Shown piece after piece: positions 9,731 to 18,284 of a stretch of 64,000 nt of DNA. The position numbers and the translations under genes are program-made. The notes below the pieces were generated by a model. That model was given only the letters and a program-made list of their open reading frames with translations. It did no database searches and had not been told where the DNA came from. Each line of letters begins with the position of its first letter. The stretch's first letter is position 1. This stretch comes from Methylotenera_A sp040079935 (GTDB taxonomy: Bacteria > Pseudomonadota > Gammaproteobacteria > Burkholderiales > Methylophilaceae). The stretch spans positions 1 through 64,000 of the forward strand of contig JBEBJI010000005.1 of the NCBI GenBank assembly GCA_040079935.1. The letters are read 5' to 3'.

Positions 9731-10360
9731 CTAATTGTTAGTAAACAAATGTGACAATTGCTGGCTGGTTTTTGCTATATCTGTTGCCCCAAACAAGGCT
9801 CCAACTACCGCAATTGCATCCGCACCAGCGGTGATAACTTGCGGCGCATTTTCTAACGTAATGCCGCCGATGGCGACTTTAGGAATATTCAGCTTTATTT
9901 GAAATAAACTTAAATCCGCTTTCGCCGCATTGGGCTTGGTTTGTGAAGGAAAACATGCGCCAAACGCCACATAGCTCGCGCCTGCGGCTTCTGCTTTAAT
10001 TGCTAAATCGAGTTTATTGTAACAAGAGGCGCCAATGATTTTATCTGCACCAAGTTTGCTGCGTGCGGCGGCGACATCGCCATCCGTGTCGCCCAAATGT
10101 ACGCCATCCGCGCCAATTTCTACGCATAAATCTAAATCATCATTAATTATCAACGGCACTGCAAAACTGCGACACAAGGCCTGCAATGCGCTCGCCTGCC
10201 AATGACGCAGAGTAGCATCGGCCGCCTTGTTGCGATACTGCAGCAAACTTGCGCCGCCTTGCAATGCCGATTCTACCTTTTGGCAAAGCAACGCGGTATC
10301 TAGTTCATCTGGCGTGACGGCATATAAACCGTTAATGCTGAATTGAGGATGCTTTTTCAT
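9731..10360 (-). CDS. thiE: Thiamine-phosphate synthase
   Basis: Joins 4-amino-5-hydroxymethyl-2-methylpyrimidine diphosphate to the thiazole phosphate, forming thiamine monophosphate. The TIM-barrel motifs are present: LLQYRNK, NDDLDLCVEIGADGVHLGD, GASCYN, YVAFGACFPSQTKP and AIGGI. About 209 residues from the ATG at 10358-10360. Further in-frame ATGs at 10370-10372, 10376-10378 and 10379-10381 are possible, and none has a clearly better ribosome site. All of them overlap the thiD 3' end, by 29-50 bases, so the two genes are co-transcribed. Confidence 0.93.
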   Translation of the reverse strand: MKKHPQFSINGLYAVTPDELDTALLCQKVESALQGGASLLQYRNKAADATLRHWQASALQALCRSFAVPLIINDDLDLCVEIGADGVHLGDTDGDVAAARSKLGADKIIGASCYNKLDLAIKAEAAGASYVAFGACFPSQTKPNAAKADLSLFQIKLNIPKVAIGGITLENAPQVITAGADAIAVVGALFGATDIAKTSQQLSHLFTNN

Positions 10361-11207
10361 TGGCTGGCTCATCCGCATCATCTTCGTCGCGCGCCCAAAA
10401 AAAGCGGTCTGGAATAAATTGCCCCATGCCTGGACGGAAGGCGTTTTTAAGCGTTTGCCAAGTGTATTCTTGCGCCTCTTGAATCGCTTCCTCCATGCTT
10501 AAGCCGTGTGCCAAACAAGCCGCAATCGCGCTAGTGAGCGTGCAGCCCGAGCCGTGGTAGCTACCTGCTAGCCGCTCCCAATGATAAGCTTTTAGCAAAC
10601 CGCTCGCACCCGATTCATTGCTACCATAAAGCGAATTGACTACATCCACGCTACGTTCGTGCGTGCCCGTAATCAACACATATTCGCAGCCCATTTCTAG
10701 CAAACGCATGGCAGATTCATCCAACGATGTATGCTGAATTTCTTCTGCCTCATCATAAAAGGCCAAACGGCGCGCTTCTAAACTATTGGGCGTAATCAAC
10801 GTAGCTTGTGGAAACAGCAAATCGCACATCGCGGCTTGCATTTCTTCGTTAGCTAGCTCATCGCCGCGGCCTGAAGTTAAAATGGGGTCAATCAACAGCG
10901 GCACATCAGGATAATCAGCCATAATCTCCGCAATGATGGCTACATTTTCAATGCTACCAAGCAAGCCCAGCTTAAAAGCTGAAACTTGCACATCTTCTAA
11001 AATAGTGCGCGCCTGTTCGTTTATCCAATCAGCATCTAGCGCCATTACACTCTCCACACCCACCGTATCTTGCACAGTAATAGCTGTGACTACGGAAAGC
11101 GGGTGACAGCCAATACTCGCCAACGCTAAAATATCGGCCTGCAAACCCGCGCCACTGCTAGGGTCTGTAGCAGAAAAGGTTAAAACTACTGGTGGCGTTA
11201 TCGTCAT
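10332..11207 (-). CDS. thiD: Hydroxymethylpyrimidine (phosphate) kinase
   Basis: Phosphorylates hydroxymethylpyrimidine and its monophosphate to the diphosphate used by ThiE. Ribokinase-fold signatures: the N-terminal SATDPSSGAGLQADI substrate site, ITGTH, and the C-terminal GSGCTLTSAIAACLAHG anion hole. The open frame runs back into a tRNA-like sequence (to 11306), but the true start is the ATG at 11205-11207, with GAGAG upstream, giving about 291 residues. The C-terminal tail is acidic (ARDEDDADEP). thiE overlaps its end. No thiamine riboswitch was seen upstream. Confidence 0.95.
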   Translation of the reverse strand: MTITPPVVLTFSATDPSSGAGLQADILALASIGCHPLSVVTAITVQDTVGVESVMALDADWINEQARTILEDVQVSAFKLGLLGSIENVAIIAEIMADYPDVPLLIDPILTSGRGDELANEEMQAAMCDLLFPQATLITPNSLEARRLAFYDEAEEIQHTSLDESAMRLLEMGCEYVLITGTHERSVDVVNSLYGSNESGASGLLKAYHWERLAGSYHGSGCTLTSAIAACLAHGLSMEEAIQEAQEYTWQTLKNAFRPGMGQFIPDRFFWARDEDDADEPANEKASSIQH

Positions 11208-11222
11208 TTCTTTATTTCTCTC

Positions 11223-11285
11223 TGGAGCAGGTGACGGGAATCGAACCCGCGTATCGAGCTTGGGAACTCCCGAGCTGATTACCCT
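11223..11285 (-). pseudogene. Degenerate tRNA-Gly (intact 3' half only)
   Basis: From 11266 down to 11223 the minus strand reads as a tRNA 3' half: loop TTCCCAA, anticodon-stem half GCTCG, a T arm GCGGGTTCGATTCCCGT, acceptor half CACCTGC, discriminator T and an encoded CCA. The 5' half does not fold. The expected stem CGAGC and acceptor GCAGGTG are missing, and a D-loop-like GCTCGGGAG is joined directly to the anticodon loop, as if the D stem and the 5' anticodon stem had been deleted. It lies 15 bases upstream of thiD and 30 bases from the intact tRNA-Gly. Confidence 0.6.
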
Positions 11286-11315
11286 TAAAAGGTTGAATTT
11301 TAACACTGTATGAAG

Positions 11316-11389
11316 TGGAGCGGGATACGGGAATCGGACCCGCGACTAAACTTTGGGAAAGTTTCGTGATGCCATTTCACCAATCCCGC
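11316..11389 (-). tRNA. tRNA-Gly (anticodon CCC)
   Basis: The minus strand folds as a 74-base cloverleaf. Acceptor GCGGGAT pairs with ATCCCGC, the anticodon stem AAACT/AGTTT encloses TTCCCAA (anticodon CCC), the T arm is CGGGTCCGATTCCCG, the discriminator is T and CCA is encoded. Decodes GGG glycine codons. It borders a small accessory block to its right, whose far edge carries an inverted copy of this tRNA's 3' half (13613-13652). Confidence 0.93.
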
Positions 11390-11519
11390 ATAGGCGCTTA
11401 TTTTACTGCCTTTTAATTTGGTTGTCAGTGAGTTCGGGCTGTCTTAATTCAATATAAAACTACTTAGTTAGATTGCTATTTGTTGTTCTTAAAGCACCAT
11501 GTTTCATCAAATTATAAAG

Positions 11520-11548
11520 AAAAGGCTCCTCACGAAGCCTTTTTTATT
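11520..11548 (-). terminator. Rho-independent terminator
   Basis: AAAGGCT and AGCCTTT form a 7-bp stem around an 8-base loop with T-rich flanks on both strands. It lies downstream of the minus-strand SnoaL-like gene ending at 11647, and could act in both directions. Confidence 0.65.
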
Positions 11549-11646
11549 TTACGGGACTCTTAGCTACCTTAAACACAAGAAGTCTTCATTTTATGAGGTG
11601 ATCAAATAACCTTTACCACCACCTTTCCCTTGGCTGCAATGGTCTT

Positions 11647-12102
11647 CTAGCTTACAATTTGTTCGCCGACAGCTTCTTTGAGCCCAGCTGCTGCTTGGGC
11701 GGCAAGGGCGCTGGCTGCTGCTTCCGAGTCTTGAAATTCTTCAAGCGCATAAACTTTGCCCCACTTAAGAGTGAACACGTGGAGACCACGGTTGATATAT
11801 GCATCCCCGTTAAGTAGCGTTGCAGTGCCGTCCCACTCGACAAACACATTAGTATTCCACGGCCAACCCACTACCCAGACGTTGTTGACCTTGATATGGA
11901 GTTTGGGCTGAGTACGGCCAAGGCGTTCAAACCAGCGGCGTAGGGCTGCTTTATCGTGGCGCTCACCGCCAAGCGCGTGTGTGCCGGAAACGCGATGATG
12001 GATATTTGGCGCAACTGCTTCTACTGCCTCATCCCAGCGATGATTGTTGACGTGGTCAAAGGTCTGACGGATTTTTTTCTGAACAATGTAACTGTATAAC
12101 AT
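11647..12102 (-). CDS. SnoaL/NTF2-like domain protein
   Basis: A 151-residue soluble protein with the layout of the NTF2-like cone fold: an N-terminal helical pair (FDHVNNHRWDEAVEAVAPNIHHRV), a conserved ALGGERHDKAALRRWFERL segment, then curved strands (HIKVNNVWVVGWPW, VFVEWDGTA, HVFTLKWGKVYALEEFQD). Such domains bind small hydrophobic ligands or act as isomerases and dehydratases; the substrate here is unknown. The C-terminal Ala-rich stretch is probably helical. GGAGA precedes the ATG. It lies 90 bases after the SDR gene on the same strand, so the pair is probably one transcript controlled by the divergent HxlR gene. Confidence 0.8.
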   Translation of the reverse strand: MLYSYIVQKKIRQTFDHVNNHRWDEAVEAVAPNIHHRVSGTHALGGERHDKAALRRWFERLGRTQPKLHIKVNNVWVVGWPWNTNVFVEWDGTATLLNGDAYINRGLHVFTLKWGKVYALEEFQDSEAAASALAAQAAAGLKEAVGEQIVS

Positions 12103-12192
12103 TAGAATTCTCCAATTAATTAGGATGATATTAAAAAATAGAAAGCTACTCTGTCTTAGTAACTTTCCTACTTGGTCTTACAAAATTGTTGC

Positions 12193-13035
12193 CTATAGCT
12201 GGCCGGCTATTTGGGCGAGTGAATCTAGTTTCATCTCTTTACGAATGCCGCTATCTACTAACGCAGCAGGCGCAAACCTTCTCAGAAGGCTCAGGCGGCT
12301 CGCTAATTTTCCAGCAGGGTAACGTAATTTAGGATTTTTAGCATTGGCCGCTTTTGACACGACATTGGCAACGACTTTAGGATCATCGCCAGCCACGATA
12401 GCCGCTTTCGTTATCTTTGCGAGTGCTTTGCGTGCAATATTGTATTCATCTAATTTGGCATCCACTTCTGGCGCATTGGCTTCAAATTGCGTGTTGGTAT
12501 AACCTGGTTCAACCACTGATACACGGATGCCTCTTGTTCGTAACTCATGGTCTAGTGATTCTGAAAAGCCTTCTACTGCATGCTTGGTCGCAGCATAGGT
12601 TGCCATATATGGTGCGGGTATCAATCCAAGAATAGAACCAATATTGATGATTCGCCCATTACCTTGTTTTCTCATATAAGGCACAACAGCGCGCGTCATA
12701 CGGACAATGCCAAAAAAATTGGTATCAAACATCATTTTGGTTTGTTCAATTGAGCTTTCTTCGGCACCGCCAGATGCAACGCCGAAACCTGCATTATTGA
12801 CTAATAAATCAATTCTTCCTTCAATTTGAATGACTTGATTTACGGCGGCTTCTACAGATTCATCGCTATTTACATCAAGCGCAATCATCTTGTATGAAGT
12901 CTGTGTGGTTTGTACCACTCTGCGACTTGTTCCGTAAACTTTATAACCTGAGTTTGCAAGTAACTCAGCTGTTGCCGCACCAATTCCTGAAGACGCACCT
13001 GTCACAATGGCAACGCCTAATTCTTTTTTACTCAT
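12193..13035 (-). CDS. Short-chain dehydrogenase/reductase
   Basis: A classical SDR of 280 residues. The NAD(P)-binding TGASSGIG is at residues 13-20, the NNAG motif near 80, and the catalytic Ser and YAATK near 130-155. TSRR after the second strand suggests a preference for NADPH. The substrate is unknown. A strong ribosome site (AGAGGAGA) precedes the ATG. It diverges from an HxlR-type regulator and is followed by a SnoaL-like gene, a pattern often seen for regulator-controlled detoxification or carbonyl-reduction cassettes (inference). It belongs to the accessory block bordered by tRNA-Gly sequences. Confidence 0.9.
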   Translation of the reverse strand: MSKKELGVAIVTGASSGIGAATAELLANSGYKVYGTSRRVVQTTQTSYKMIALDVNSDESVEAAVNQVIQIEGRIDLLVNNAGFGVASGGAEESSIEQTKMMFDTNFFGIVRMTRAVVPYMRKQGNGRIINIGSILGLIPAPYMATYAATKHAVEGFSESLDHELRTRGIRVSVVEPGYTNTQFEANAPEVDAKLDEYNIARKALAKITKAAIVAGDDPKVVANVVSKAANAKNPKLRYPAGKLASRLSLLRRFAPAALVDSGIRKEMKLDSLAQIAGQL

Positions 13036-13072
13036 AATTAATCTCCTCTAAGGGGTGGATTCTCTAACTTTA

Positions 13073-13158
13073 TAGTGATACTATCGAATTGAAAGCAACT
13101 GTCACTATCAATTCGATAGTATGTTACTACTGATTCAATGCTATGTCACTACTAAAAT
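13073..13158. promoter_or_regulatory. Inverted-repeat operator region of the HxlR/SDR divergon
   Basis: ACTATCGAATTGA (13080-13092) and TCAATTCGATAGT (13108-13120) are a perfect 13-bp inverted repeat separated by 15 bases. Related half-sites follow: a TGTCACTA-type motif near 13101 and 13144, and TTCAATGCTATGTCACTA near 13134-13151. The array fills the whole gap between the divergent SDR and HxlR genes, as expected for an autoregulated operator. Confidence 0.65.
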
Positions 13159-13161
13159 GAT

Positions 13162-13599
13162 ATGAACTCGAAAATTAATGCTAAAACCTCCTGCCCAATC
13201 GCCCGGAGCCTCGATTTTCTTGGTGATGCGTGGAGTATATTGATACTAAGAGATGCATATGCGGGCCTCGCTCGCTTTGAGCAGTTTCGTAAAAATCTCG
13301 GTATTGCACCGACGATATTGGCCAAACGTCTGGCGACTCTCACCGAGGAAGGTATCCTTGAAAAGAGGGTCTATTCAGAACATCCGCCACGGGATGAATA
13401 TGTGCTGACTACCGCAGGTAGAGACTTTCTGCCCGTACTTTTTATGATAGGAGACTGGGGCCGTAAATACCGAGGAGGGGGTAAGTTAGTGCGCTTCTTG
13501 GATGCGGAAACAGGTACGGAGATTAAACCTGTCGTATTAGATGAGGTTACAGGGGCAAAAATCGGTACTCGTCCGATTCAAATGGTCGAGCCAAGCTGA
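13162..13599 (+). CDS. HxlR-family winged-helix regulator
   Basis: A 145-residue DNA-binding regulator. The HxlR winged helix spans residues 10-105: CPIARSLDFLGDAWSILILRD, then the recognition part RFEQFRKNLGIAPTILAKRLATL, then the wing and YVLTTAGRDFLPVL. The single N-terminal cysteine C11 matches the position used by redox- or aldehyde-sensing family members. No clear ribosome site precedes the ATG at 13162. It faces the SDR gene across a repeat-rich operator, so it probably represses the SDR/SnoaL transcript and itself. The inducer is unknown. Confidence 0.88.
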   Translation: MNSKINAKTSCPIARSLDFLGDAWSILILRDAYAGLARFEQFRKNLGIAPTILAKRLATLTEEGILEKRVYSEHPPRDEYVLTTAGRDFLPVLFMIGDWGRKYRGGGKLVRFLDAETGTEIKPVVLDEVTGAKIGTRPIQMVEPS

Positions 13600-13612
13600 A
13601 GAATAACGACCT

Positions 13613-13652
13613 CAAAGTTTAGTCTCGGGTTCGATTCCAGTAATCCCGCTCA
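13613..13652 (+). pseudogene. tRNA-Gly(CCC) 3'-half remnant, inverted
   Basis: CAAAGTTTAGTC, then a T arm close to CGGGTTCGATTCC, then ATCCCGCTC, follow the 3' half of the intact tRNA-Gly at 11316-11389, starting at the anticodon loop, with a few substitutions and one inserted base. It lies on the opposite strand from that tRNA and directly after the HxlR gene. No 5' half is present. A tRNA half beginning at the anticodon loop is the usual scar of site-specific integration. Confidence 0.75.
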
Positions 13653-13675
13653 ACCCATACTTGGCTCAGCCAACT

Positions 13676-15853
13676 TTAAAACTCCAGCGGGTCAATATCC
13701 AAACTCCAGCGGATTTTTGTGGCAATTGGCAATGCGCGAATTTGCGGCATCCAAGCCTTTAATAAGCGCTGCAAAGCCCCACGGCTATTGGCTTGTAGTA
13801 GCAATTGACCACGCTCCATGCTTTTTAAGCGTTCCATTTGCGGGCGAATTGGGTCATAAATCATCACAGCCGATTTCAACTCTCGCGCTAAATTTCCAGC
13901 CTTGCTTAAAAATTGGCTCACTAACGCAAAATCATTCGCTTCCGCCCGCAATAGCGCGAAGTAGCGGGTGGGTGGAAACTGCATCGTGCTTCTTTCATGT
14001 AGCAATTCATTGGCAAAACTCACATAATCTTGGCTGCGCAGCGCTTCAAACAAAGCATGTTGTGGAAAAGCCGTTTGTATCAACACTTCGCCGGCTTTTT
14101 CTGCGCGACCTGCGCGGCCTGAAACCTGCATCAATTGTGCGAATAATTTTTCGCTGGCGCGAAAATCTGGGCTGTAAAGCGCACTATCAGTATCAATCAC
14201 GCCGACCAACGTCAAATGCGGAAAATCATGCCCTTTGGCTAACATTTGCGTACCCACTAAAACGTCAATTTCTTGCTTGTGTACGCGTGTGAGTAAATCC
14301 GTCAGCGCGTCTTTATTGCGCATGCTATCGCGGTCAACCCTAGCAATGCGCGCAGTCGGCAGCAACGTTTGCAGAGTTTGCTCTAAACGTTGTGTAGCTT
14401 GCCCCACTGGGCGAATATCTGCATTGCCACAACTTGGGCATTGCAAGGGAATTTTTTGCTCATGCCCGCAATGGTGACATTTGAGGCGTTTTTGGCTTAA
14501 ATGTACAACTAATTTGGCCGAACAACGTGTGCAACTTGAAATCCATTGGCAGGCATTGCAATGCAACACGGGCGCGTAGCCACGTCGATTGATAAATAAT
14601 AAACTTTGCTCGCCGCGTGCCAAGCGTTCGCGCAATGCTTTGATTAACAAGGGTGACAAGCCATTTTCCGTCGGCGATTTTGCGGTATCAATACAAAAAA
14701 TATTCGGCAAAGTAGCGTTTTCTACCGCACGCTGTTTTAAGCTAAGCAAGCCATACAGGTCTTTTTTTGCATTCGCCCATGTTTCCAACGATGGTGTTGC
14801 ACTGCCCAAAATAATGGGAATATTAAGCTGCTTGGCGCGCACCATCGCCACATCGCGCGCATGGTAGCGCATGCCATCTTGCTGTTTGTAACTGCCATCG
14901 TGCTCTTCGTCGATGATAATCATCTTCAAATTTGGCATCGGCGTAAATACACTCAGCCGCGTGCCGATGACGATTTTAGCCGTGCCGCTGCTGGCCGCCA
15001 GCCAATTTTGCAGGCGCTCATTTTCGCTCAAATTACTGTGCAAAGTCACCAGCGGATATTGGCTTAAGCGGCTTCTAAAGCGCGCCTCGAGCTGTGGCGT
15101 TAAGTTGATTTCTGGCACCAATACTAAAACTTGTGCGTCTTTTTCTTGTAAAATTTGCCGTAAAATTTGAATATAAATTTCTGTTTTTCCGCTACCTGTA
15201 ATGCCGTGTAAAAGCCACGGTTTAAACATGTGAGTGAGCGCTAACACTTGCTGAATGGCTTTTTGTTGCTCGTCATTCAAAGTTGGTTCTATGCTTGAAG
15301 ATGGTACGGAAGCTTTCACCGCCACCACTTCATGTTCTCTCACGAGCCCCAAATTTTTAAGTTCTAAAATCGCTTTTTTCCAGCCAGAAGAGATTAAAAT
15401 AGCATCGCTGGGATCCAATACCGGTGCGGCCTGCAGGGCAGATATAATTCGGTTTAAAACGACTTTTTTTGCTGGAATTTGGCTTAAGTTCGCGCTGGGA
15501 AGTAATGAGTACACAAACTGTTTGCGCGAAACAGCGGGTTTGAGTTGTCGCAAGCGCAGTGGTAGCGTGGAAATGAGCGCCTGACCTAGTGGGTAATGGT
15601 AATAATCGGTACAAAATTGCAGCAACTTAACATCTTGAAAAACAACCTCATCAAATACGTGACTAACAGATTTTAATTTTTCAGTCGGATAATCGGAAGT
15701 CTTTTTAACCGCCAGCACCACACCGATTAAATTTCTCCCTGCAAACGGAACGATGACTCTGTTACCAACGCGCGCATCGAAACCGCCACTTAAATAATCG
15801 AAGGTTCGATTTAGCGGAACGTCTAGCGCGATATTGAGAATGGCTGAAGACAT
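13676..15853 (-). CDS. priA: Primosomal helicase PriA
   Basis: A 3'-5' helicase that recognises stalled forks and starts replisome reloading. The protein has 725 residues: an N-terminal DNA-binding domain, Walker A GITGSGKTEIY near residue 218, the DEEHDG box near 316, and a zinc-binding insert with eight cysteines (CNACQWISSCTRC, then CHHC, then CPSC) near 430-480. QVSGRAGRAEKAGEVLIQT is helicase motif VI. It is transcribed away from argS, with a 59-base shared promoter region between them. Confidence 0.96.
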   Translation of the reverse strand: MSSAILNIALDVPLNRTFDYLSGGFDARVGNRVIVPFAGRNLIGVVLAVKKTSDYPTEKLKSVSHVFDEVVFQDVKLLQFCTDYYHYPLGQALISTLPLRLRQLKPAVSRKQFVYSLLPSANLSQIPAKKVVLNRIISALQAAPVLDPSDAILISSGWKKAILELKNLGLVREHEVVAVKASVPSSSIEPTLNDEQQKAIQQVLALTHMFKPWLLHGITGSGKTEIYIQILRQILQEKDAQVLVLVPEINLTPQLEARFRSRLSQYPLVTLHSNLSENERLQNWLAASSGTAKIVIGTRLSVFTPMPNLKMIIIDEEHDGSYKQQDGMRYHARDVAMVRAKQLNIPIILGSATPSLETWANAKKDLYGLLSLKQRAVENATLPNIFCIDTAKSPTENGLSPLLIKALRERLARGEQSLLFINRRGYAPVLHCNACQWISSCTRCSAKLVVHLSQKRLKCHHCGHEQKIPLQCPSCGNADIRPVGQATQRLEQTLQTLLPTARIARVDRDSMRNKDALTDLLTRVHKQEIDVLVGTQMLAKGHDFPHLTLVGVIDTDSALYSPDFRASEKLFAQLMQVSGRAGRAEKAGEVLIQTAFPQHALFEALRSQDYVSFANELLHERSTMQFPPTRYFALLRAEANDFALVSQFLSKAGNLARELKSAVMIYDPIRPQMERLKSMERGQLLLQANSRGALQRLLKAWMPQIRALPIATKIRWSLDIDPLEF

Positions 15854-15912
15854 AAATTAGGTTAAAATAGCGCTATTGACGTTTTAATGATTATTCTGAA
15901 AGTTTAAGTTTC

Positions 15913-17571
15913 TTGAAAGCACACATTTCCGATTTACTCATCCGCGCAGCCGCCAGCACTGGCGCGGATACCACACAAATTAACATTTTACTGGAGCGCC
16001 CAAAATCTGCCGAACACGGAGATTTTTCCACCAATTTAGCCATGATATTGGCCAAGCCACTGCGCCAAAATCCACGCGAAATCGCAACCAATTTAATCAA
16101 AGCGCTGCCACAAAGTGAGTATATCGCCAAAGTGGAAATTGCGGGCGCGGGCTTTATCAATTTCTTTTTAAACGCGGCATCTCAGCAAACCATCATCACC
16201 GAAATTTTAAATGCAGGTGATACGTTTGGCCGTAATAACACGGGTGAAAATGTAAAAGTTCAGGTGGAATTTGTCTCCGCCAACCCAACGGGCCCGCTGC
16301 ATGTTGGTCATGGGCGCGGCGCAGCAGTGGGCGATTGCTTGGCGCGTTTATTAGACGCCAACGGCTGGGATGTGACGCGCGAATTTTATTACAATGACGC
16401 TGGCGCCCAGATTGAAAACTTAGTGATTTCGGTGCAAGCGCGCTGCAAAGGTATTTCTGTTGATGACGCGAGCTTTCCCGAAAATGGCTATCGCGGTGAC
16501 TACATTATAGACATTGCCAACGCGTTTTTAGCCAAAGAAACGGTGACTGCGGACGACATGCAGGTAACTGCAAGCGGCGATGTGAATGACCTCGAATCGA
16601 TTCGCCATTTTGCGGTCGCCTATTTGCGTCACGAACAAGATTTAGATTTAAAAACATTTCAAATAAAGTTTGACGTATTTTCGCTAGAGAGCGCTTTATA
16701 TAGCACGGGCAAGGTAGAAAGTACCGTACATAGCCTTATTGCAAGCGGCAAAACGTATGAAGAAGGCGATGCGCTGTGGCTAAAAACCACCGATTTTGGC
16801 GACGATAAAGATCGCGTGATGCGTAAAAGTGACGGGGGTTATACCTATTTTGTGCCCGATGTCGCCTATCATTTAGATAAATGGAATCGCGGTTTCAAAC
16901 GTGTGATTAACGAGCAGGGCGCTGATCACCACAGCACCATCACCCGCGTGCGTGCTGGGCTGCAGGCGCTTAATATGAATATTCCGCAAGGTTGGCCAGA
17001 TTACGTGTTGCACCAAATGGTGACGGTGATGCGCGGCGGTGAAGAAGTGAAACTTTCAAAACGCGCTGGTAGTTACGTCACTTTACGCGATTTAATCGAC
17101 GAAGTCGGTTGCGACGCAACTCGATATTTTCTCGCCGCGCGGCGTGCCGATTCGCAATTAATATTTGATATTGATATTGCAAAAGCGCAAACCAACGATA
17201 ACCCTGTGTATTACATTCAATATGCCCATGCGCGCATTTGCAGCGTTTTAAACCAGTGGAATGGCGATGTTGCAATGCTAAAAACCGTGAACTTAAGCCC
17301 ACTCAACATGCCAAACGAGGCAAAATTGATGCAACGTTTAAGTGAATATCCTGAAATTGTTGCTACTGCCGCGACCGATTTAGCACCCCATGCAATCGCT
17401 AATTATTTAAAAGAATGTGCAAGTGATTTGCATAGCTATTACAATGATACAAAATTTTTAGTAGATGACGCGCCAACCAAATTAGCGCGGCTTGCGTTAA
17501 TAGCTGCAACGCAGCAAGTGTTAAAAAATGGATTGGATTTATTAGGTGTTAGTGCGCCTAATAAAATGTAA
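15913..17571 (+). CDS. argS: Arginyl-tRNA synthetase
   Basis: Charges tRNA-Arg with arginine in the cytoplasm. At 552 residues it has the expected length for class I ArgRS. The N-terminal Add1 domain is followed by ANPTGPLHVGHGRG, with the HIGH-type motif HVGH at 130-133. VKLSKRAGSYVTL is the KMSKS-like loop, and a C-terminal anticodon-binding helical domain ends the protein. The start is TTG at 15913, because no in-frame ATG lies upstream and the N-terminus (MKAHISDLL) fits the family. A SPOR-domain gene follows 14 bases after its stop, as in many betaproteobacteria. Confidence 0.95.
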   Translation: MKAHISDLLIRAAASTGADTTQINILLERPKSAEHGDFSTNLAMILAKPLRQNPREIATNLIKALPQSEYIAKVEIAGAGFINFFLNAASQQTIITEILNAGDTFGRNNTGENVKVQVEFVSANPTGPLHVGHGRGAAVGDCLARLLDANGWDVTREFYYNDAGAQIENLVISVQARCKGISVDDASFPENGYRGDYIIDIANAFLAKETVTADDMQVTASGDVNDLESIRHFAVAYLRHEQDLDLKTFQIKFDVFSLESALYSTGKVESTVHSLIASGKTYEEGDALWLKTTDFGDDKDRVMRKSDGGYTYFVPDVAYHLDKWNRGFKRVINEQGADHHSTITRVRAGLQALNMNIPQGWPDYVLHQMVTVMRGGEEVKLSKRAGSYVTLRDLIDEVGCDATRYFLAARRADSQLIFDIDIAKAQTNDNPVYYIQYAHARICSVLNQWNGDVAMLKTVNLSPLNMPNEAKLMQRLSEYPEIVATAATDLAPHAIANYLKECASDLHSYYNDTKFLVDDAPTKLARLALIAATQQVLKNGLDLLGVSAPNKM

Positions 17572-17585
17572 GTTGAGGATTAAAA

Positions 17586-18173
17586 ATGAGTAGAGATTAC
17601 AAACCCACCGCAGCAAAAACTAGCAACAGCAAAGGTAGTCCGTTTTTTACTGGCTTATTAGTGGGTTTATTACTGGGCGTTGGTTTATCTGTTTGGTTAA
17701 CCATGTATCTTAAAGGTGGGGATAGCCCTTTTGCAGAGAAAAAAATGGATAAGCCCATTACGGAAAAAATAGCTAAAGAAAGCATTTCTGAAGAAAGTGT
17801 TCTGCCACAAGATGAAAATCCTAAACCTGATAATCAATTTGATTTTTATACTATTTTGCCAGAAACAGAAAGCACAGTAACCGAGAAAGAAATTAAAGAA
17901 AGCTCACTCACTGTAAAAAAAGATAATTATTTTTTACAAGTTGGAGCTTTTCAAAACGAGGCTGATGCTGACAACATGAAAGCCAAATTAGCCTTGCTGG
18001 GCTTTGAGGCAGTCGTGCAAACCGCGACGATTCCTGAAAAAGGCGTGTGGCACCGCGTGCGTGTAGGGCCGTTAAACGATATTACGCAAATTAATAAAAT
18101 CCGCAGCGAGCTTACCACTAACGGCTTTAATACTGACCTCATTAAAGTCCATACTGAGACAAAACCTGGATAG
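17586..18173 (+). CDS. SPOR-domain membrane protein
   Basis: A 195-residue single-pass protein. It has a short cytoplasmic N-terminus, a transmembrane helix at about residues 21-43 (FFTGLLVGLLLGVGLSVWLTMYL), a low-complexity Glu/Lys linker, and a C-terminal SPOR domain at about 115-190 (YFLQVGAFQNEADADNMKAKLALLGFEA). SPOR domains bind septal peptidoglycan lacking stem peptides, and FtsN-like proteins use them at the division site. A role in division or the cell wall is inferred. It follows argS closely and is probably co-transcribed with it. dsbA follows 111 bases later. Confidence 0.88.
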   Translation: MSRDYKPTAAKTSNSKGSPFFTGLLVGLLLGVGLSVWLTMYLKGGDSPFAEKKMDKPITEKIAKESISEESVLPQDENPKPDNQFDFYTILPETESTVTEKEIKESSLTVKKDNYFLQVGAFQNEADADNMKAKLALLGFEAVVQTATIPEKGVWHRVRVGPLNDITQINKIRSELTTNGFNTDLIKVHTETKPG

Positions 18174-18284
18174 GCTAAATAATAGCCAAATAGAATTACA
18201 AGTTGAATTAGTTGTCATCTTTTATGGTCAACTCACGTTAATAGCTTAAATTTACTATTTTTTGAAAGAAATAAGGAATCCATA

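Noticed and set aside
11208..11306. Longer thiD reading frame with the peptide LDTRVRFPSPAP
   Set aside because: This stretch is the tRNA-Gly-like sequence read as protein; the ATG at 11205-11207 has its own ribosome site.
11208..11400. Thiamine riboswitch upstream of thiD
   Set aside because: The space upstream holds tRNA sequences only; no conserved THI-box elements were seen.
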